Below are positions 9,357 through 19,014 of a stretch of 64,000 nucleotides of DNA, piece by piece. The stretch comes from Mycobacterium sp. MFM001 (GTDB lineage Bacteria > Actinomycetota > Actinomycetes > Mycobacteriales > Mycobacteriaceae). Each line of letters starts with the position of its first letter. Position 1 is the stretch's first letter. The position numbers and the translations under genes are program-made. The notes beneath the pieces are model-generated. The model searched no databases. It saw nothing but the letters and a program-made list of their open reading frames with translations, and was not told the DNA's origin. Location: the NCBI RefSeq assembly GCF_003402475.1, contig NZ_BFAB01000001.1:124001-188000 (forward strand), written 5' to 3'.

Positions 9357-10802
9357 ATGGAATGGTTCGGCGCACCCGAATATTGGCTGGGCAGGCTGGT
9401 ACTTGAGCGCGGTATCGCAGCCGTCTACCTGATTGCGTTCGTCGCGGCGGCCCGACAATTTCGCGCGTTGATCGGCGAGCACGGAATGCTGCCGGTGCCG
9501 CAGTTCGTGGCTCGAGTGAGTTTCCGGGAACTGCCGAGCATCTTCCATTTCCGCTACTCCGATCGGCTTTTCGCCGCCGTCGCTTGGTTCGGTGCGGCAC
9601 TGTCCGCGGCGATCGTCGCCGGTGTGGCCGGCTTGGTGCCGCTCTGGGCCGCAATGCTGATGTGGCTGGTGCTGTGGCTGCTCTATTTGTCGATCGTCAA
9701 CGTCGGGCAGACCTGGTATTCGTTCGGCTGGGAGTCGCTGCTGTGCGAGACCGGCTTCCTGGCGATCTTCCTCGGCAACGACCAGGTGGCTCCGCCCGTG
9801 CTGACGATCTGGCTGGCCCGCCTACTGCTGTTCCGGCTCGAGTTCGGTGCGGGGCTGATCAAGCTGCGCGGTGACCGGTGCTGGCGCGACCTGACCTGCC
9901 TGTACTACCACCACGAGACCCAGCCGATGCCGGGGCCGTTGAGCTGGTTCTTCCATCACCTGCCCAAGCCGCTGCACCGGATCGAGGTGGCGGGCAATCA
10001 TTTCGCGCAGCTCGTCGTGCCGTTCGCGTTGTTCGCGCCGCAGCCGGTGGCGAGCGTCGCGGGCGCGATCGTTGTCATCACCCAGCTGTGGCTGGTGGCG
10101 TCCGGCAATTTCGCCTGGCTCAACTGGCTGACGATCCTGTTGGGGTGCAGCGTGATCGACGTGTCGTCGGCGTCGGCGGTGCTGCCGATTCCGCCGCAGC
10201 CGGCGATGGCCGAGCCGCCGCTCTGGTTCGCGGTGTTTGTGATCATGTTTGCCGCGGTGTCGGTGTTCTTGAGCTATTGGCCGGTGCGCAACATGATTTC
10301 GCGGCGACAGCGGATGAACATGTCGTTCAACCCATTTCACTTGATCAACACCTACGGCGCGTTCGGCAGCATCGGCCGGGTCCGCCGAGAGGTCGTGATT
10401 GAGGGGACCGACGAGCCGACGATCACCGACCAGACCGTCTGGAAGGAATACGAATTCAAAGGCAAGCCGGGCTCGGTGCGCCGGCTGCCGCCGCAATGGG
10501 CGCCCTATCACCTGCGGCTGGATTGGCTGATGTGGTTCGCGGCGATCTCTCCGCACTACGCGTACCCGTGGCTGCGAGGGTTCTTGGTGCGGCTGTTGCA
10601 AAACGACAAGCCGACGCTACGACTGCTGCGGCACAACCCCTTCCCGGATTCGCCGCCGAAGTTCGTCCGCGCCCAGCTCTACCGCTATCGGTTCACCACG
10701 CCCAGGGAACTGGTCAGGGAACGGGCGTGGTGGCATCGCACGCTCGAAGGGCTGTACGTTCCGCCGGTGGCGTTGGAGAAGGTTCATCGGGCTAGCGCGT
10801 AG
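9357..10802 (+). CDS. Lipase maturation factor-like membrane protein
   Basis: 481 residues with several membrane helices in the first 300, then a soluble C-terminal region. The layout and the RLEFGAGLIKLRGDRCWRDL segment resemble the LMF1 family, which helps lipases fold in eukaryotes; the bacterial role is unknown. It lies 39 bp after aftD on the same strand, so co-transcription is likely, and it corresponds to Rv0235c in order. ATG at 9357 follows CGCAGGAGCCGCGGGC. Confidence 0.85.
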   Translation: MEWFGAPEYWLGRLVLERGIAAVYLIAFVAAARQFRALIGEHGMLPVPQFVARVSFRELPSIFHFRYSDRLFAAVAWFGAALSAAIVAGVAGLVPLWAAMLMWLVLWLLYLSIVNVGQTWYSFGWESLLCETGFLAIFLGNDQVAPPVLTIWLARLLLFRLEFGAGLIKLRGDRCWRDLTCLYYHHETQPMPGPLSWFFHHLPKPLHRIEVAGNHFAQLVVPFALFAPQPVASVAGAIVVITQLWLVASGNFAWLNWLTILLGCSVIDVSSASAVLPIPPQPAMAEPPLWFAVFVIMFAAVSVFLSYWPVRNMISRRQRMNMSFNPFHLINTYGAFGSIGRVRREVVIEGTDEPTITDQTVWKEYEFKGKPGSVRRLPPQWAPYHLRLDWLMWFAAISPHYAYPWLRGFLVRLLQNDKPTLRLLRHNPFPDSPPKFVRAQLYRYRFTTPRELVRERAWWHRTLEGLYVPPVALEKVHRASA

Positions 10803-11033
10803 CTATCTAGCACGGATGCCGTCTTCGACTCTCTTGCCGATGTCGCGGTCGATGTTGTACCAGTATTCGACGACTCGGGACAGCACGGGTTCTTTGACAC
10901 CGTCGGTGACGTGGTGAACGATGTTGTGCACCAACCGCTCACGGGCCGCGTCGTCCATCACCTCGCGAACCAGAGCGCCGGCCTGGCTCCAGTCGTCGTC
11001 ATCGGACCGCAGCGTGTATGCGGCGCGCACCAT
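10803..11033 (-). pseudogene. Catalase C-terminal remnant
   Basis: This frame reads MVRAAYTLRSDDDDWSQAG, then LVREVMDD, RLVHNIVHHV, EPVLSRVVEYW and NIDRDIGKRV. That is the C-terminal helical (immune-responsive) domain of a monofunctional haem catalase. The whole catalytic beta-barrel is missing, because the LysR gene begins about 100 bp upstream. The frame can be extended upstream, but that part does not look like catalase and overlaps LysR. The end lies directly against the Rv0235c-like gene. A 5'-deleted katA-type gene is the simplest reading; expression as a 76-residue protein is possible but unlikely. Confidence 0.7.
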
Positions 11034-11138
11034 CTCCGTCGGCGGCCCGTCGCACCTCGGAGGCCCGATCGGGATCGGCTTTAGGCCCACCGACGTGCGA
11101 GACTTGTCCGCAGCACTAGCACGCGCGAAGGAGATCTC

Positions 11139-12068
11139 GTGCTCTTCCGGCAGCTGGAATATTTCGTCGCGGTCGCCGAGGAGCGCCACTTCGCTCGCGC
11201 GGCGGAGAAGTGCTATGTGTCGCAGCCCGCGCTTTCCGCCGCGATCGCCAAGCTCGAACGCGAACTGGACGTCACGCTGATCAAACGCGGACGCAGCTTC
11301 GAAGGCCTCACTCCGGAGGGAGACCGGTTACTGGTGTGGGCCAAGCGAATAATCGCCGAGCACGACGCTTTCCGCGACGAGGTGCGGGCGATGCGGTCCG
11401 GGGTCGTCGGCACACTGCGGCTCGGCACCATACCGACTGCCTCGACCACCTCATCTCTGGTCCTCTCGGCATTCTGTTCGGCTCATCCGCTGGCCAAAGT
11501 GCAAATCCGATCGCAGCTGGCCACCTCCGATTTGTACCGGCGGCTGCGCGGGTTTGAGCTCGACGCCGCCATTGTCCCCGTCGGACCGGAAGACACCAAG
11601 GGCTTGGATGTGTTGCCGCTGTATGAGGATCGCTACGTCCTCATCGCGCCGGCCGACATGCTGCCCGCAGGTACCACGACAATGCGGTGGCCGGAAGCAG
11701 CCCTGCTGCCGCTGGCCTTACTCACGCCGGACATGCGGGTCCGCCAGATCATCGACGCGACCTTCGCCGGCCACGGCATCACGGTGAGCCCGCATGTCGA
11801 GACCGACTCGGTCAGTACGTTGCTCGCCCAGGCCACCACCGGCGACAGGGCGTGCATCGTTCCGCAAACCTGGCTCTGGGCCAACCTGATGGCTGCCGAT
11901 TTGCGGGCAGTCGAACTCGTCGACCCGGTGCTCAAGACACAGATCGCCGTCGCCGCCAACTCGACGGGACCCGGTTCGCCGGTGGCCCGGGCGTTCGTGG
12001 AGAGCGCCCAGAAGCTGGAGCTCGACGAGTTCTTCGCCAAGCGGCTCGGCAGCATCTACCGCCATTGA
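11139..12068 (+). CDS. LysR family transcriptional regulator
   Basis: 309 residues. The winged helix at the N-terminus reads FVAVAEERHFARAAE followed by VSQPALSAAIAKLE (about residues 8-42). A periplasmic-binding-like effector domain follows. The GTG at 11139 has AAGGAGATCTC upstream. LysR genes are often next to their target. Here one side is a catalase remnant and the other a transporter remnant followed by the convergent fdhD, so the target could be lost or could be the formate dehydrogenase genes. The effector is not predictable. Confidence 0.88.
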   Translation: MLFRQLEYFVAVAEERHFARAAEKCYVSQPALSAAIAKLERELDVTLIKRGRSFEGLTPEGDRLLVWAKRIIAEHDAFRDEVRAMRSGVVGTLRLGTIPTASTTSSLVLSAFCSAHPLAKVQIRSQLATSDLYRRLRGFELDAAIVPVGPEDTKGLDVLPLYEDRYVLIAPADMLPAGTTTMRWPEAALLPLALLTPDMRVRQIIDATFAGHGITVSPHVETDSVSTLLAQATTGDRACIVPQTWLWANLMAADLRAVELVDPVLKTQIAVAANSTGPGSPVARAFVESAQKLELDEFFAKRLGSIYRH

Positions 12069-12074
12069 CCCGTC

Positions 12075-12248
12075 GTGAAACGCCTTAGCAGTGCCTTGTG
12101 GCCCATCGCGCAGACCGCGATCGCCGCCAGCCTCGCGTGGTACCTCGCTCGCGACGTACTCGGCCATCACAACCCGTTTTTCGCGCCCATCGCCGCTGCG
12201 GTGTGTTGCGCCGACGAACTGCAGCGGGTGGCCGACCTCAGCGGGTGA
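12075..12248 (+). pseudogene. N-terminal remnant of a FUSC/aromatic acid exporter family protein
   Basis: GTG at 12075 opens 57 codons with LWPIAQTAIAASLAWYLA and HHNPFFAPIAAAV, a pattern I associate with the first membrane segment of FUSC-type (fusaric acid resistance-like) transporters. The frame then breaks off at RVADLSG and a stop, right at the fdhD end (overlap of 11 bp). Full-length members have several hundred residues, so this is a truncated relic, probably cut when the fdhD side was joined. Confidence 0.62.
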
Positions 12249-13116
12249 TGCGGTCCGGCCGACTGTAGACGTTCATGGAGTCGCCGCGCAGGAAGGCGAC
12301 CAGCGTCAAGCCAGACTGCGTGGCCAAGTCCACCGCCAGTGACGACGGCGCGGAAACGGCTGCCAGTACCGGGATTCCGGCCATCACGGCCTTCTGGGTC
12401 AACTCGAACGACGCGCGGCCACTGACGAGTAGCACCGTGCCGGACAACGGAATTCGACTCTGCTCGACGGCCCAGCCGATCACCTTGTCGACCGCGTTGT
12501 GGCGGCCGATGTCCTCGCGTACCACCAGCATCCGGGCGTCGGCGTCGAACAGTGCCGCACCATGAAGGCCGCCGGTGCTGGCGAACACGTTCTGCGCGTC
12601 CCGGAGCCGGTCCGGCATAGCGGTAATCGCTTGCGCGTCAACGGTGACCGGATCGTCGCCCGGACAGTACCGGCTGATCGACTGCACCGCTTCCAGGGAA
12701 GCCTTGCCGCATACCCCGCACGACGACGTGGTGTAGAAGTTGCGGGTGACGTCCACCTCGGGCATCGGTACACCGGGCGCCAAGGTCACGTCGAGCACGT
12801 TGTAGGTGTTGAGGTTGTCGGCCCGCGGCGATCGCAAGCGCGGCGAAGCCGGGCGCAGCGGGTCGCCGCCATCGGATTGGGCGCCACGGCAATACCGGAC
12901 GGTGAGCACATCGTCGCGGCGGGCGATCACACCTTCGGTAAGCAGAAACCCTTGGGCCAGCTCGAAATCGGAGCCGGGCGTGCGCATCGTAACCGTCAAT
13001 GGGCGGCCGTTGACCCTGATCTCCAACGGCTCCTCGACCGCCAGCGTCTCGGGCCGTTCGGCCGCATGACCAGCTGCCAGGTGACTGGCGCGCCGCCGTG
13101 CCGTTACGCGACCCAT
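12238..13116 (-). CDS. fdhD: Formate dehydrogenase accessory sulfurtransferase FdhD
   Basis: 292 residues. FdhD moves sulfur from the cysteine desulfurase to the molybdenum cofactor and is needed for active formate dehydrogenase. The conserved CGVCGKAS loop (Cys133 and Cys136) is present, as are [21 protein letters not shown] and [15 protein letters not shown] at 13116 begins 2 bp after the fdhF stop, so the two are translationally coupled. Residues 83-97 are encoded by a 44-bp dispersed repeat (12827-12870) inserted in frame, so this copy has a loop that ordinary FdhD proteins appear to lack. It sits before the CxxC loop and probably does not destroy function. Confidence 0.93.
   Translation of the reverse strand: MGRVTARRRASHLAAGHAAERPETLAVEEPLEIRVNGRPLTVTMRTPGSDFELAQGFLLTEGVIARRDDVLTVRYCRGAQSDGGDPLRPASPRLRSPRADNLNTYNVLDVTLAPGVPMPEVDVTRNFYTTSSCGVCGKASLEAVQSISRYCPGDDPVTVDAQAITAMPDRLRDAQNVFASTGGLHGAALFDADARMLVVREDIGRHNAVDKVIGWAVEQSRIPLSGTVLLVSGRASFELTQKAVMAGIPVLAAVSAPSSLAVDLATQSGLTLVAFLRGDSMNVYSRPDRITR
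12827..12870. repeat. 44-bp dispersed repeat, copy 1, inside fdhD
   Basis: GGCGATCGCAAGCGCGGCGA begins the repeat and GGTCGCCGCC ends it. The ends are inverted (GGCGA/TCGCC). A second copy at 52017-52060 matches in 43 of 44 positions. This copy lies within a coding sequence and keeps frame, adding about 15 residues to FdhD. Confidence 0.85.
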
Positions 13117-13118
13117 GG

Positions 13119-15491
13119 TTACCGGGCCGCCGATCGGGTAACTTCGATCGGGACGTGCTTCATCACCGGTTGGCCACTCTCGGCGTTGAAGTTCCCGATC
13201 GGGCACAGCACGTTGAGCTCGGGCATGTATCCCGCCGCGCAGCCGCGGGGAATGTTATAGCCGACCGCGCGATAGCCGTACACGCTGCGACGGGTGCCGT
13301 CCTTGGCGATGCTGGTGATGTCGATGTAGTCAAACTCGGAGATACCCATCTCGGCCATGTCGGTGGTGTTCATAAACAGTAGCGTGCGCAGGTTCTTTAC
13401 CCCGCGGTACCGGTCGTCGTCGGAATAGACGGTGGTGTTGAACTGGTCGTGGGAGCGCATCGTGCCCAAGATGAGTTGCCCCTCGGAGGGAACCACATCC
13501 GGCAACTCCGCAGCGGAAAATTCGGCTTTGCCGGAGTCGGTGAGAAACACGAGTTCTCGTGCGGGCTGGCGGATTCGGAAGCCCAGCGGTTGGCGCACCC
13601 GCCGGTTGAAGTCCTCAAAGCCGTAGAGTCCCTTGGCCATCCGGTCGCGGATCAGGTCGTAGTCAGCGACCAGTTCGCGCCACGGGGTCTTGGAGTTCGG
13701 CAGCGTAGCTTCGGCCATGCCGGCTACGATGGCCGGCTCCGACAGCAGGTGCGGTGACGCCGGTTCCTTCATGCCCACCGACAGGTGCACCATACTCATC
13801 GAGTCCTCTACCGTGATCGACTGAATTCCGCTGGCCTGCCGGTCGATTTCGGTGCGGGCCACGCAGGGCAAGATCAATGCCCGTCGGCCGTGGACCAAAT
13901 GGCTGCGGTTCAGTTTGGTGGAGACGTGCACGGTCAGGTCGCACTGGCGCAACGCTTCGAAGGTGTAGGCGGTGTCGGGCGCGGCCAGCGCGAAGTTGCC
14001 GCCCATCCCGAAGAACACCTTGACGTCGCCGCGGTGCATCGCATTGAGGGTGGCGACCACATCGAGCCCGTGCTCACGGGGCACGTCGATCTCGCAGGCG
14101 GCCGCGATGCGGTCCAGGAACTCCTTGGACGGATGGTGGTCGACGCCGCAGGTCCGGTTGCCCTGCACGTTGCTGTGGCCGCGAATCGGACAGGGCCCCG
14201 CGCCTTCCCGGCCGATGTTACCGCGCAGCAGCAACAGGTTGACGATCTCGCGCACCGCGTCGGGGCCGTGGGCGTGCTGGCTCACACCCAGGCACCAGGC
14301 GATGATGGTGGCCCGGGCCTTCCGATAAACATCGGCCAGGGCACGGATTTGGTCGACCAGCACGCCCGACTGGTGTTCGATCTCCGGCCAGCTCACCGCC
14401 TCGCATGCCGCTTTGTACTCGCCGAAACCTCGGGTGTAGCGCTCGATGAACAACTCGTCGATAGCCCCGGGGTCGTCGTTGGCTGTTTCCAGCAATGCCT
14501 TTGCGACGCCCCGGATCAACGCGAAATCCCCTCCGGTGCGAGGCTGGATGTTCATCGTGCTGATGTCGGTGGCGCGGAAGAGTGCCATGTCGAGCATCTC
14601 GTGCGGCACGATCGTGCGGGTCGCTGCCGCCTCGATCAGCGGGTTGATATGCACGATGGCCGCCCCGCGGCGGTGCGCTTCCACCAATGCCGTCAGCATC
14701 CGCGGCGCGTTGGTGGCGGCGTTGACGCCCATGATGATCAGCGCGTCGGCCTCCTCCCAGTCGACCAGGTCGACGGTGCCCTTGCCGGTGCCCAGCGTCG
14801 ACAACAACGCGACACCGCTGGCCTCCTGACACATGTTCGAGCAGTCCGGGAAATTGTTGGTGCCGAACTCGCGAACGAACCACTGGTAGAGGAACGTTGC
14901 CTCGTTGCCCAGTCGGCCCGACGTGTAGAAGGAGGCCTGGTTGGGCGAGTCCAGCCCGCGCAGCGTCTCTCCGATCAGGGCGAACGCCCGCTCCCACTCG
15001 ATGGGCACGTAGTGATCGGATTGCGGGTCGTACACCATGGGTTGGGTGAGCCGGCCGGCGTCCTCCAGCGCGAAATCGCTCCATGTCAGCAACTCGGTAA
15101 CGCTATGGACGGCAAAGAAATCAGCGCCGACGCGCTTGGGGTCCATTTCCCAGGTCGAGTGCTTGATGCCGTTCTCGCAGATGTCCAGGCGCAGGCCCTT
15201 GCGGTTGTCCGGCCAGGCGCAGCCCGGGCAGTCGAACCCGCCGTTCTCGTGGTTCATCCGCACGATCACCTGCGGACCTTCCAGCAACTCCCGACGTTGC
15301 AGCAGTACCTTACTGACGCTCATCGCTGCGCCCCATCCCGCCGCGGGATGGTGATAGTCGCGTTTCTTCGGACGGCCCTCCCCCGGCCCGCATCCGGGCG
15401 CCGCCGAATCGGGCGTGCCCTGGCCTAGCAGAACCTCTGCACCCTCGCCGGGCAGCCGGGATGCCGACTCGTCGGGCGTTGTTGTGGTCAT
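13119..15491 (-). CDS. fdhF: Molybdopterin-dependent formate dehydrogenase-type oxidoreductase FdhF (YdeP-like)
   Basis: 790 residues of the bis-MGD oxidoreductase family, single-subunit type. The N-terminus has only a CPGC pair (Cys88, Cys91) instead of a complete Cys-x2-Cys-x3-Cys cluster motif, as in YdeP-like proteins, so the iron-sulfur centre may be absent or altered. SNMCQEASG puts a cysteine at about residue 221, the likely molybdenum ligand. Mo-cofactor motifs include the [20 protein letters not shown] region and [15 protein letters not shown] at 15491 follows AAGGAGAGTACGACG and lies 13 bp after the cydB stop. Formate is the likely but unproven substrate; fdhD follows. Confidence 0.9.
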   Translation of the reverse strand: MTTTTPDESASRLPGEGAEVLLGQGTPDSAAPGCGPGEGRPKKRDYHHPAAGWGAAMSVSKVLLQRRELLEGPQVIVRMNHENGGFDCPGCAWPDNRKGLRLDICENGIKHSTWEMDPKRVGADFFAVHSVTELLTWSDFALEDAGRLTQPMVYDPQSDHYVPIEWERAFALIGETLRGLDSPNQASFYTSGRLGNEATFLYQWFVREFGTNNFPDCSNMCQEASGVALLSTLGTGKGTVDLVDWEEADALIIMGVNAATNAPRMLTALVEAHRRGAAIVHINPLIEAAATRTIVPHEMLDMALFRATDISTMNIQPRTGGDFALIRGVAKALLETANDDPGAIDELFIERYTRGFGEYKAACEAVSWPEIEHQSGVLVDQIRALADVYRKARATIIAWCLGVSQHAHGPDAVREIVNLLLLRGNIGREGAGPCPIRGHSNVQGNRTCGVDHHPSKEFLDRIAAACEIDVPREHGLDVVATLNAMHRGDVKVFFGMGGNFALAAPDTAYTFEALRQCDLTVHVSTKLNRSHLVHGRRALILPCVARTEIDRQASGIQSITVEDSMSMVHLSVGMKEPASPHLLSEPAIVAGMAEATLPNSKTPWRELVADYDLIRDRMAKGLYGFEDFNRRVRQPLGFRIRQPARELVFLTDSGKAEFSAAELPDVVPSEGQLILGTMRSHDQFNTTVYSDDDRYRGVKNLRTLLFMNTTDMAEMGISEFDYIDITSIAKDGTRRSVYGYRAVGYNIPRGCAAGYMPELNVLCPIGNFNAESGQPVMKHVPIEVTRSAAR

Positions 15492-15504
15492 CGTCGTACT
15501 CTCC

Positions 15505-16608
15505 TTATGCCGCAGGGGCTTTGCGGTCAACAGTGACGCGCGGCCCCGCGGCGTCCCTGCGCAGTCCGATCGACGGCGGGATAGCGTCGGCCGAAATCCG
15601 GCGGCGGAACACCCAGTACGTCCACGCCTGGGCGATCAGCACCGCCGGAGCGGTGATCAGCGCGGCCCACGTCATGATCTTCAGCGTGTAGGGGGTCGAC
15701 GACCCGTTGTAGATGGTGACGCTCCACTGCGGGTTCAGAGTCGACGGCACCAGGTTTGGGTACAACGCGCCGAACAGCAGCACGACGACCGCAGCGACAA
15801 CGAGCGTCGTGCACACGAAAGTCCAGCCTTCCCTGGGGTTTCCGGTCATGACCTTCAGACCGATCCACTGACGCCACACCAGCACGACCGCGACAAGCTG
15901 AGCGACCACGGCAGCGGCCAGCACATACCAGGTCCAGTCCTTTCCGTGGGCCAACTGGGTCCACAGACCGAACGCCGCAACGACGGCCGTCACCGGCAGC
16001 GACAAGACGGTCGCGAACCGCAACGCATCCTCGCGAACTCCCTGGGCGGTCTTGAGGACCAGAAAGACGGCGCCATGGAACAAGAACAGCGCGGCGGTCG
16101 TCACGCCGCCCAACACCGTGTAGGGGTTGATGATGTCGCCGAACGACAGATGCACACGATGGTTCGCATCCACCGGCAGCCCGCGAACCAGGATGGCGAA
16201 CGCGACGCCCCACAGCACGGCGGGCAGCCAGGATCCGGCCGCGATGCCGACGTCGGCCCACTTGCGCCACCCCGTGTCGTCGACCTTGCCGCGCCATTCG
16301 ATGGCCACGACGCGAAGGATCATGCCGAAAAGGATTGCCAACAACGGCAGATAGAGCGCAGAGAAAACCGTTGCGTACCAGTTGGGAAACGCGGCGAACA
16401 TCGATCCGCCGGCGACGATCAGCCATACTTCGTTGCCGTCCCACACCGGACCGATCGTGTTGAGAACCGCCCGCCGGTGCATCTCGGGGTCGCCCTTGGC
16501 GACGCGGCCCAGCGGCGCCATCAGCATCCCGACGCCGAAGTCGAAGCCTTCCAGAATGAAGAAGCCGACAAACAGCGCGGCGAGGATGAAGAACCACAGC
16601 TCTTGCAA
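15505..16608 (-). CDS. cydB: Cytochrome bd oxidase subunit II CydB
   Basis: About 367 residues with multiple membrane helices. CydB is the second subunit of the high-affinity quinol oxidase that reduces oxygen to water. Family motifs are FFILEGFDFGVGML near the N-terminus and GPVWDGNEVWL. TTG at 16608 is chosen because AAAGGG lies 6 bp upstream and mature CydB starts at LQELW. An alternative TTG at 16621 would overlap the cydA stop. It follows cydA and precedes fdhF by 13 bp. Confidence 0.92.
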   Translation of the reverse strand: MQELWFFILAALFVGFFILEGFDFGVGMLMAPLGRVAKGDPEMHRRAVLNTIGPVWDGNEVWLIVAGGSMFAAFPNWYATVFSALYLPLLAILFGMILRVVAIEWRGKVDDTGWRKWADVGIAAGSWLPAVLWGVAFAILVRGLPVDANHRVHLSFGDIINPYTVLGGVTTAALFLFHGAVFLVLKTAQGVREDALRFATVLSLPVTAVVAAFGLWTQLAHGKDWTWYVLAAAVVAQLVAVVLVWRQWIGLKVMTGNPREGWTFVCTTLVVAAVVVLLFGALYPNLVPSTLNPQWSVTIYNGSSTPYTLKIMTWAALITAPAVLIAQAWTYWVFRRRISADAIPPSIGLRRDAAGPRVTVDRKAPAA

Positions 16609-16619
16609 GTGAATCCCTT

Positions 16620-18068
16620 TCAATACGCGAACGACAGCGGCGCGACCTCGTCCGGGCTCGGTACGGCCGGCGGCGCTGGTTCGACATCGTGTTCTTGGGG
16701 ACCGGCAACGACGTAGCGGCGCAACAACCCGAACCAGATCACCGCGAGCACCGCATAAACCAGCGTGAGGGTGATCACCGAGAACAGCACCATTCCGGCG
16801 ACGTGGTCGGACACCCCCTGCTGCACGGTGATGTGGATCATCTGGTCGCCGGTCGGGTTGGGCACCACGATCCACGGCTGGCGGCCCATCTCGGTGAAGA
16901 TCCAGCCCGCACTGTTAGCCAAAAACGGGGTTGGGATGGTCAGCAGCGCAAACCAGGACAGCCAGCGCCACTTGGGAATCCGGCCACGTCGCGTCAGCCA
17001 GAGGGCGACAAGGGAAAACAACACCGGCACGGCCAAGAGGCCGACCATCGCGCGGAACGACCAATACGTCACGAACAGGTTGGGCTGGTAGTTGCCCGGA
17101 CCGAATTGCTCTTCGTACCGCAGCTGGATGTCCTTGACGCCTTCGAGTGTGACGCCGCTGAACTTGCCCTCAGCCAGGAACGGCAGCGCGTATCGCGCCT
17201 CGAGAACGCGCGCCACGCTGTCGCAGTTGTTGTGGGTGCCCACCGTCAGAATCGAGAAGGTGGGGTCGGTTTCGGTGTGGCACAACGACTCCGCAGAGGC
17301 CATCTTCATCGGCTGCTGCTTGAACATCAGCTTGCCCTGGATATCACCGGTGAAGAACAAGCCCACGGAGGCGACCAGCACAACCAGACACCCCAGGATG
17401 GTTGCCGGGCGGTACATCGTGCGTGCTTCGTCTGCCGTGGGTTCGCGCATCATCAGCCACGCAGAAACTGCGGCAACGAACACGCCGGCGGTCAGCCAGG
17501 CGCCTACGACCGTGTGGGTGAACGCCGCTATCGCCGTGTTATTGGTGAAAAGCGCGACGATGCTGTCGAGTTCGGCGCGTTTGGTTTCCGGGTTGTAGTG
17601 CGCTCCGACCGGATGCTGCATAAAAGAGTTGGCAGCGATGATGAAGAACGCCGACACGTTGACCGAGATCGCCACCACCCAGATGCAGGCCAGGTGCACG
17701 AGACGTGGCAGGCGACTCCACCCGAAGATCCACAACCCGACGAACACCGACTCGAAGAAGAACGCGGCGAGGCCCTCCATGGCCAACGGGGCGCCGAAGA
17801 TGTCCCCGACGAACCGCGAGTATTCACTCCAGTTCATCCCGAACTGGAACTCCTGCACGATCCCGGTTGCGACGCCGAGCGCGAAGTTGATCAAGAACAG
17901 CTTGCCGAAGAACCTCGCCAGCCGATACCACGAGGTGTTGCCAGTGACCACCCATGCCGTCTGCATCAGTGCGATCAGCGGAGCCAGCCCGATCGTCAGC
18001 GGCACCATGATGAAGTGATAGACGGTCGTGATCCCGAACTGCCATCGTGAGACGTCGACTACATCCAT
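16620..18068 (-). CDS. cydA: Cytochrome bd oxidase subunit I CydA
   Basis: 482 residues, multi-spanning. It carries the haem groups and quinol site of cytochrome bd. The N-terminus MDVVDVSRWQFGITTVYH places the haem ligand His at residue 18. A second conserved His lies in FMQHPVG, and GRQPWIV is the CydA signature in the C-terminal half. The start at 18068 fits the family; a longer frame to 18134 is not supported. The usual cydDC transporter genes do not follow; fdhF and fdhD do. Expression is presumably induced by low oxygen or respiratory block, as for mycobacterial cydAB generally. Confidence 0.95.
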   Translation of the reverse strand: MDVVDVSRWQFGITTVYHFIMVPLTIGLAPLIALMQTAWVVTGNTSWYRLARFFGKLFLINFALGVATGIVQEFQFGMNWSEYSRFVGDIFGAPLAMEGLAAFFFESVFVGLWIFGWSRLPRLVHLACIWVVAISVNVSAFFIIAANSFMQHPVGAHYNPETKRAELDSIVALFTNNTAIAAFTHTVVGAWLTAGVFVAAVSAWLMMREPTADEARTMYRPATILGCLVVLVASVGLFFTGDIQGKLMFKQQPMKMASAESLCHTETDPTFSILTVGTHNNCDSVARVLEARYALPFLAEGKFSGVTLEGVKDIQLRYEEQFGPGNYQPNLFVTYWSFRAMVGLLAVPVLFSLVALWLTRRGRIPKWRWLSWFALLTIPTPFLANSAGWIFTEMGRQPWIVVPNPTGDQMIHITVQQGVSDHVAGMVLFSVITLTLVYAVLAVIWFGLLRRYVVAGPQEHDVEPAPPAVPSPDEVAPLSFAY

Positions 18069-18413
18069 CAGGGCGTCACCTGCCGGTCTCGAGGGCCACC
18101 GGGCCTTGGTGCTGTCGGCTAACCGTCCCCGCAAGAGAGCAGACGCTCATGAGCAAACGATAGGCCGGGTCAGCGGCCGCACGCGAGGGTTCCGGCAGAC
18201 TATTCAATAGATGTTTTTTATTAGTCCTGCACCTTGCCGGTTAACATTTTTGGCCTGTAATTTTTTCGTTCGGTAATCGGCGCAACAGAGCATCATCGCG
18301 TCGACCCGCAAGCCGTAATCGCAGCTATCTCAACGGAAGCTCGGTGTGCTTGCAGAACTCTCCAATGAATACGTCTGCCATTCGTTGAACAATCGACACT
18401 GCGTGAGCGACGG
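18069..18413. other. Upstream region of cydA, no gene seen
   Basis: About 345 bp. The middle (about 18200-18275) is unusually AT-rich for this genome, with a T-run in AGATGTTTTTTATTAG and another in GTAATTTTTTCG. This is the likely cydA promoter area. No convincing CRP or DosR palindrome was found by eye, and no coding frame was convincing. Confidence 0.4.
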
Positions 18414-18602
18414 TTACACCGCGCGTCGGACAGCGGGACGCTGCTGGGCCACGGTCGCCGCACGCCACTGCGGCCTCTTAGCGGTTGCGCTGCGGGCCCG
18501 TCGAACACCGGCCATGACCTTCGGGCCGACGGTGACGGCCACCGGGATCCACAGCGGGAACATGATGAAGAACATGAAGACGGTGAGCTGTAGAAATGCC
18601 AC
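18414..18602 (-). CDS. Small single-helix membrane protein upstream of cydA
   Basis: 62 codons from GTG at 18602. Residues 1-28 form one strongly hydrophobic segment containing MFFIMFPLWIPVAVTV. A basic tail of the KVMAGVRRARS type follows. Reading from ATG at 18665 would add 21 polar residues. The Shine-Dalgarno is weak (AAGAAAGCGAG). It is on the cydAB strand, 345 bp upstream. Small membrane peptides (CydX, CydS) stabilise cytochrome bd in other bacteria, so a similar role is imaginable, but no sequence similarity to them is visible. It may also be non-coding. Confidence 0.4.
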   Translation of the reverse strand: MAFLQLTVFMFFIMFPLWIPVAVTVGPKVMAGVRRARSATAKRPQWRAATVAQQRPAVRRAV

Positions 18603-18840
18603 GAGGTACTCGCTTTCTTCGCAAGATGGAATTGGGATCTCGTGCGCTCGGCCGTCGCGCTGCAATGAAAATTACCCAGGCCGGGCGTGGCGGGCGATGT
18701 CGTCAGCGGACCAAGTTTCGGCGCCGTCTTGTCCGCGGAAGACAAGGCGGCGCGAATATCCGCAATTGCCAAAAACTAAGCACGTCAACCGGGTTACGAT
18801 GTCAACCACCAGGTGAGATACCCCCGACGGGCCGGGCGAA

Positions 18841-19014
18841 ATGATCGAATTGACAATAGCGTCAGCGTTTATCAATGCCGGACAGTCGCTTGGGGGCTAC
18901 ACGATCGAGTACCGGCGCCGCACCAGGTTCTTCGACGCCGGTAACGACGAGGCCTATTCGCCGGTCGAATCTCGGCCGCTGACGAGCGTCAGCGCTGCTG
19001 ACACCAGGGCGTGA
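18841..19014 (+). CDS. Hypothetical 57-residue protein overlapping the PucR start
   Basis: ATG at 18841 opens MIELTIASAFINAGQSLGG, and the frame ends in a TGA that overlaps the ATG of the PucR gene (TGATG). This stop/start overlap suggests coupled translation. No Shine-Dalgarno is obvious and no family is recognised. It could be a leader peptide or chance. Confidence 0.3.
   Translation: MIELTIASAFINAGQSLGGYTIEYRRRTRFFDAGNDEAYSPVESRPLTSVSAADTRA

Noticed and set aside
11034..11189. N-terminal extension of the catalase remnant
   Set aside because: Overlaps the LysR start and its residues do not resemble catalase.
13785..15428. 547-residue plus-strand frame opposite fdhF
   Set aside because: Antisense to a well-supported molybdoenzyme gene with motifs; the frame shows no family pattern.
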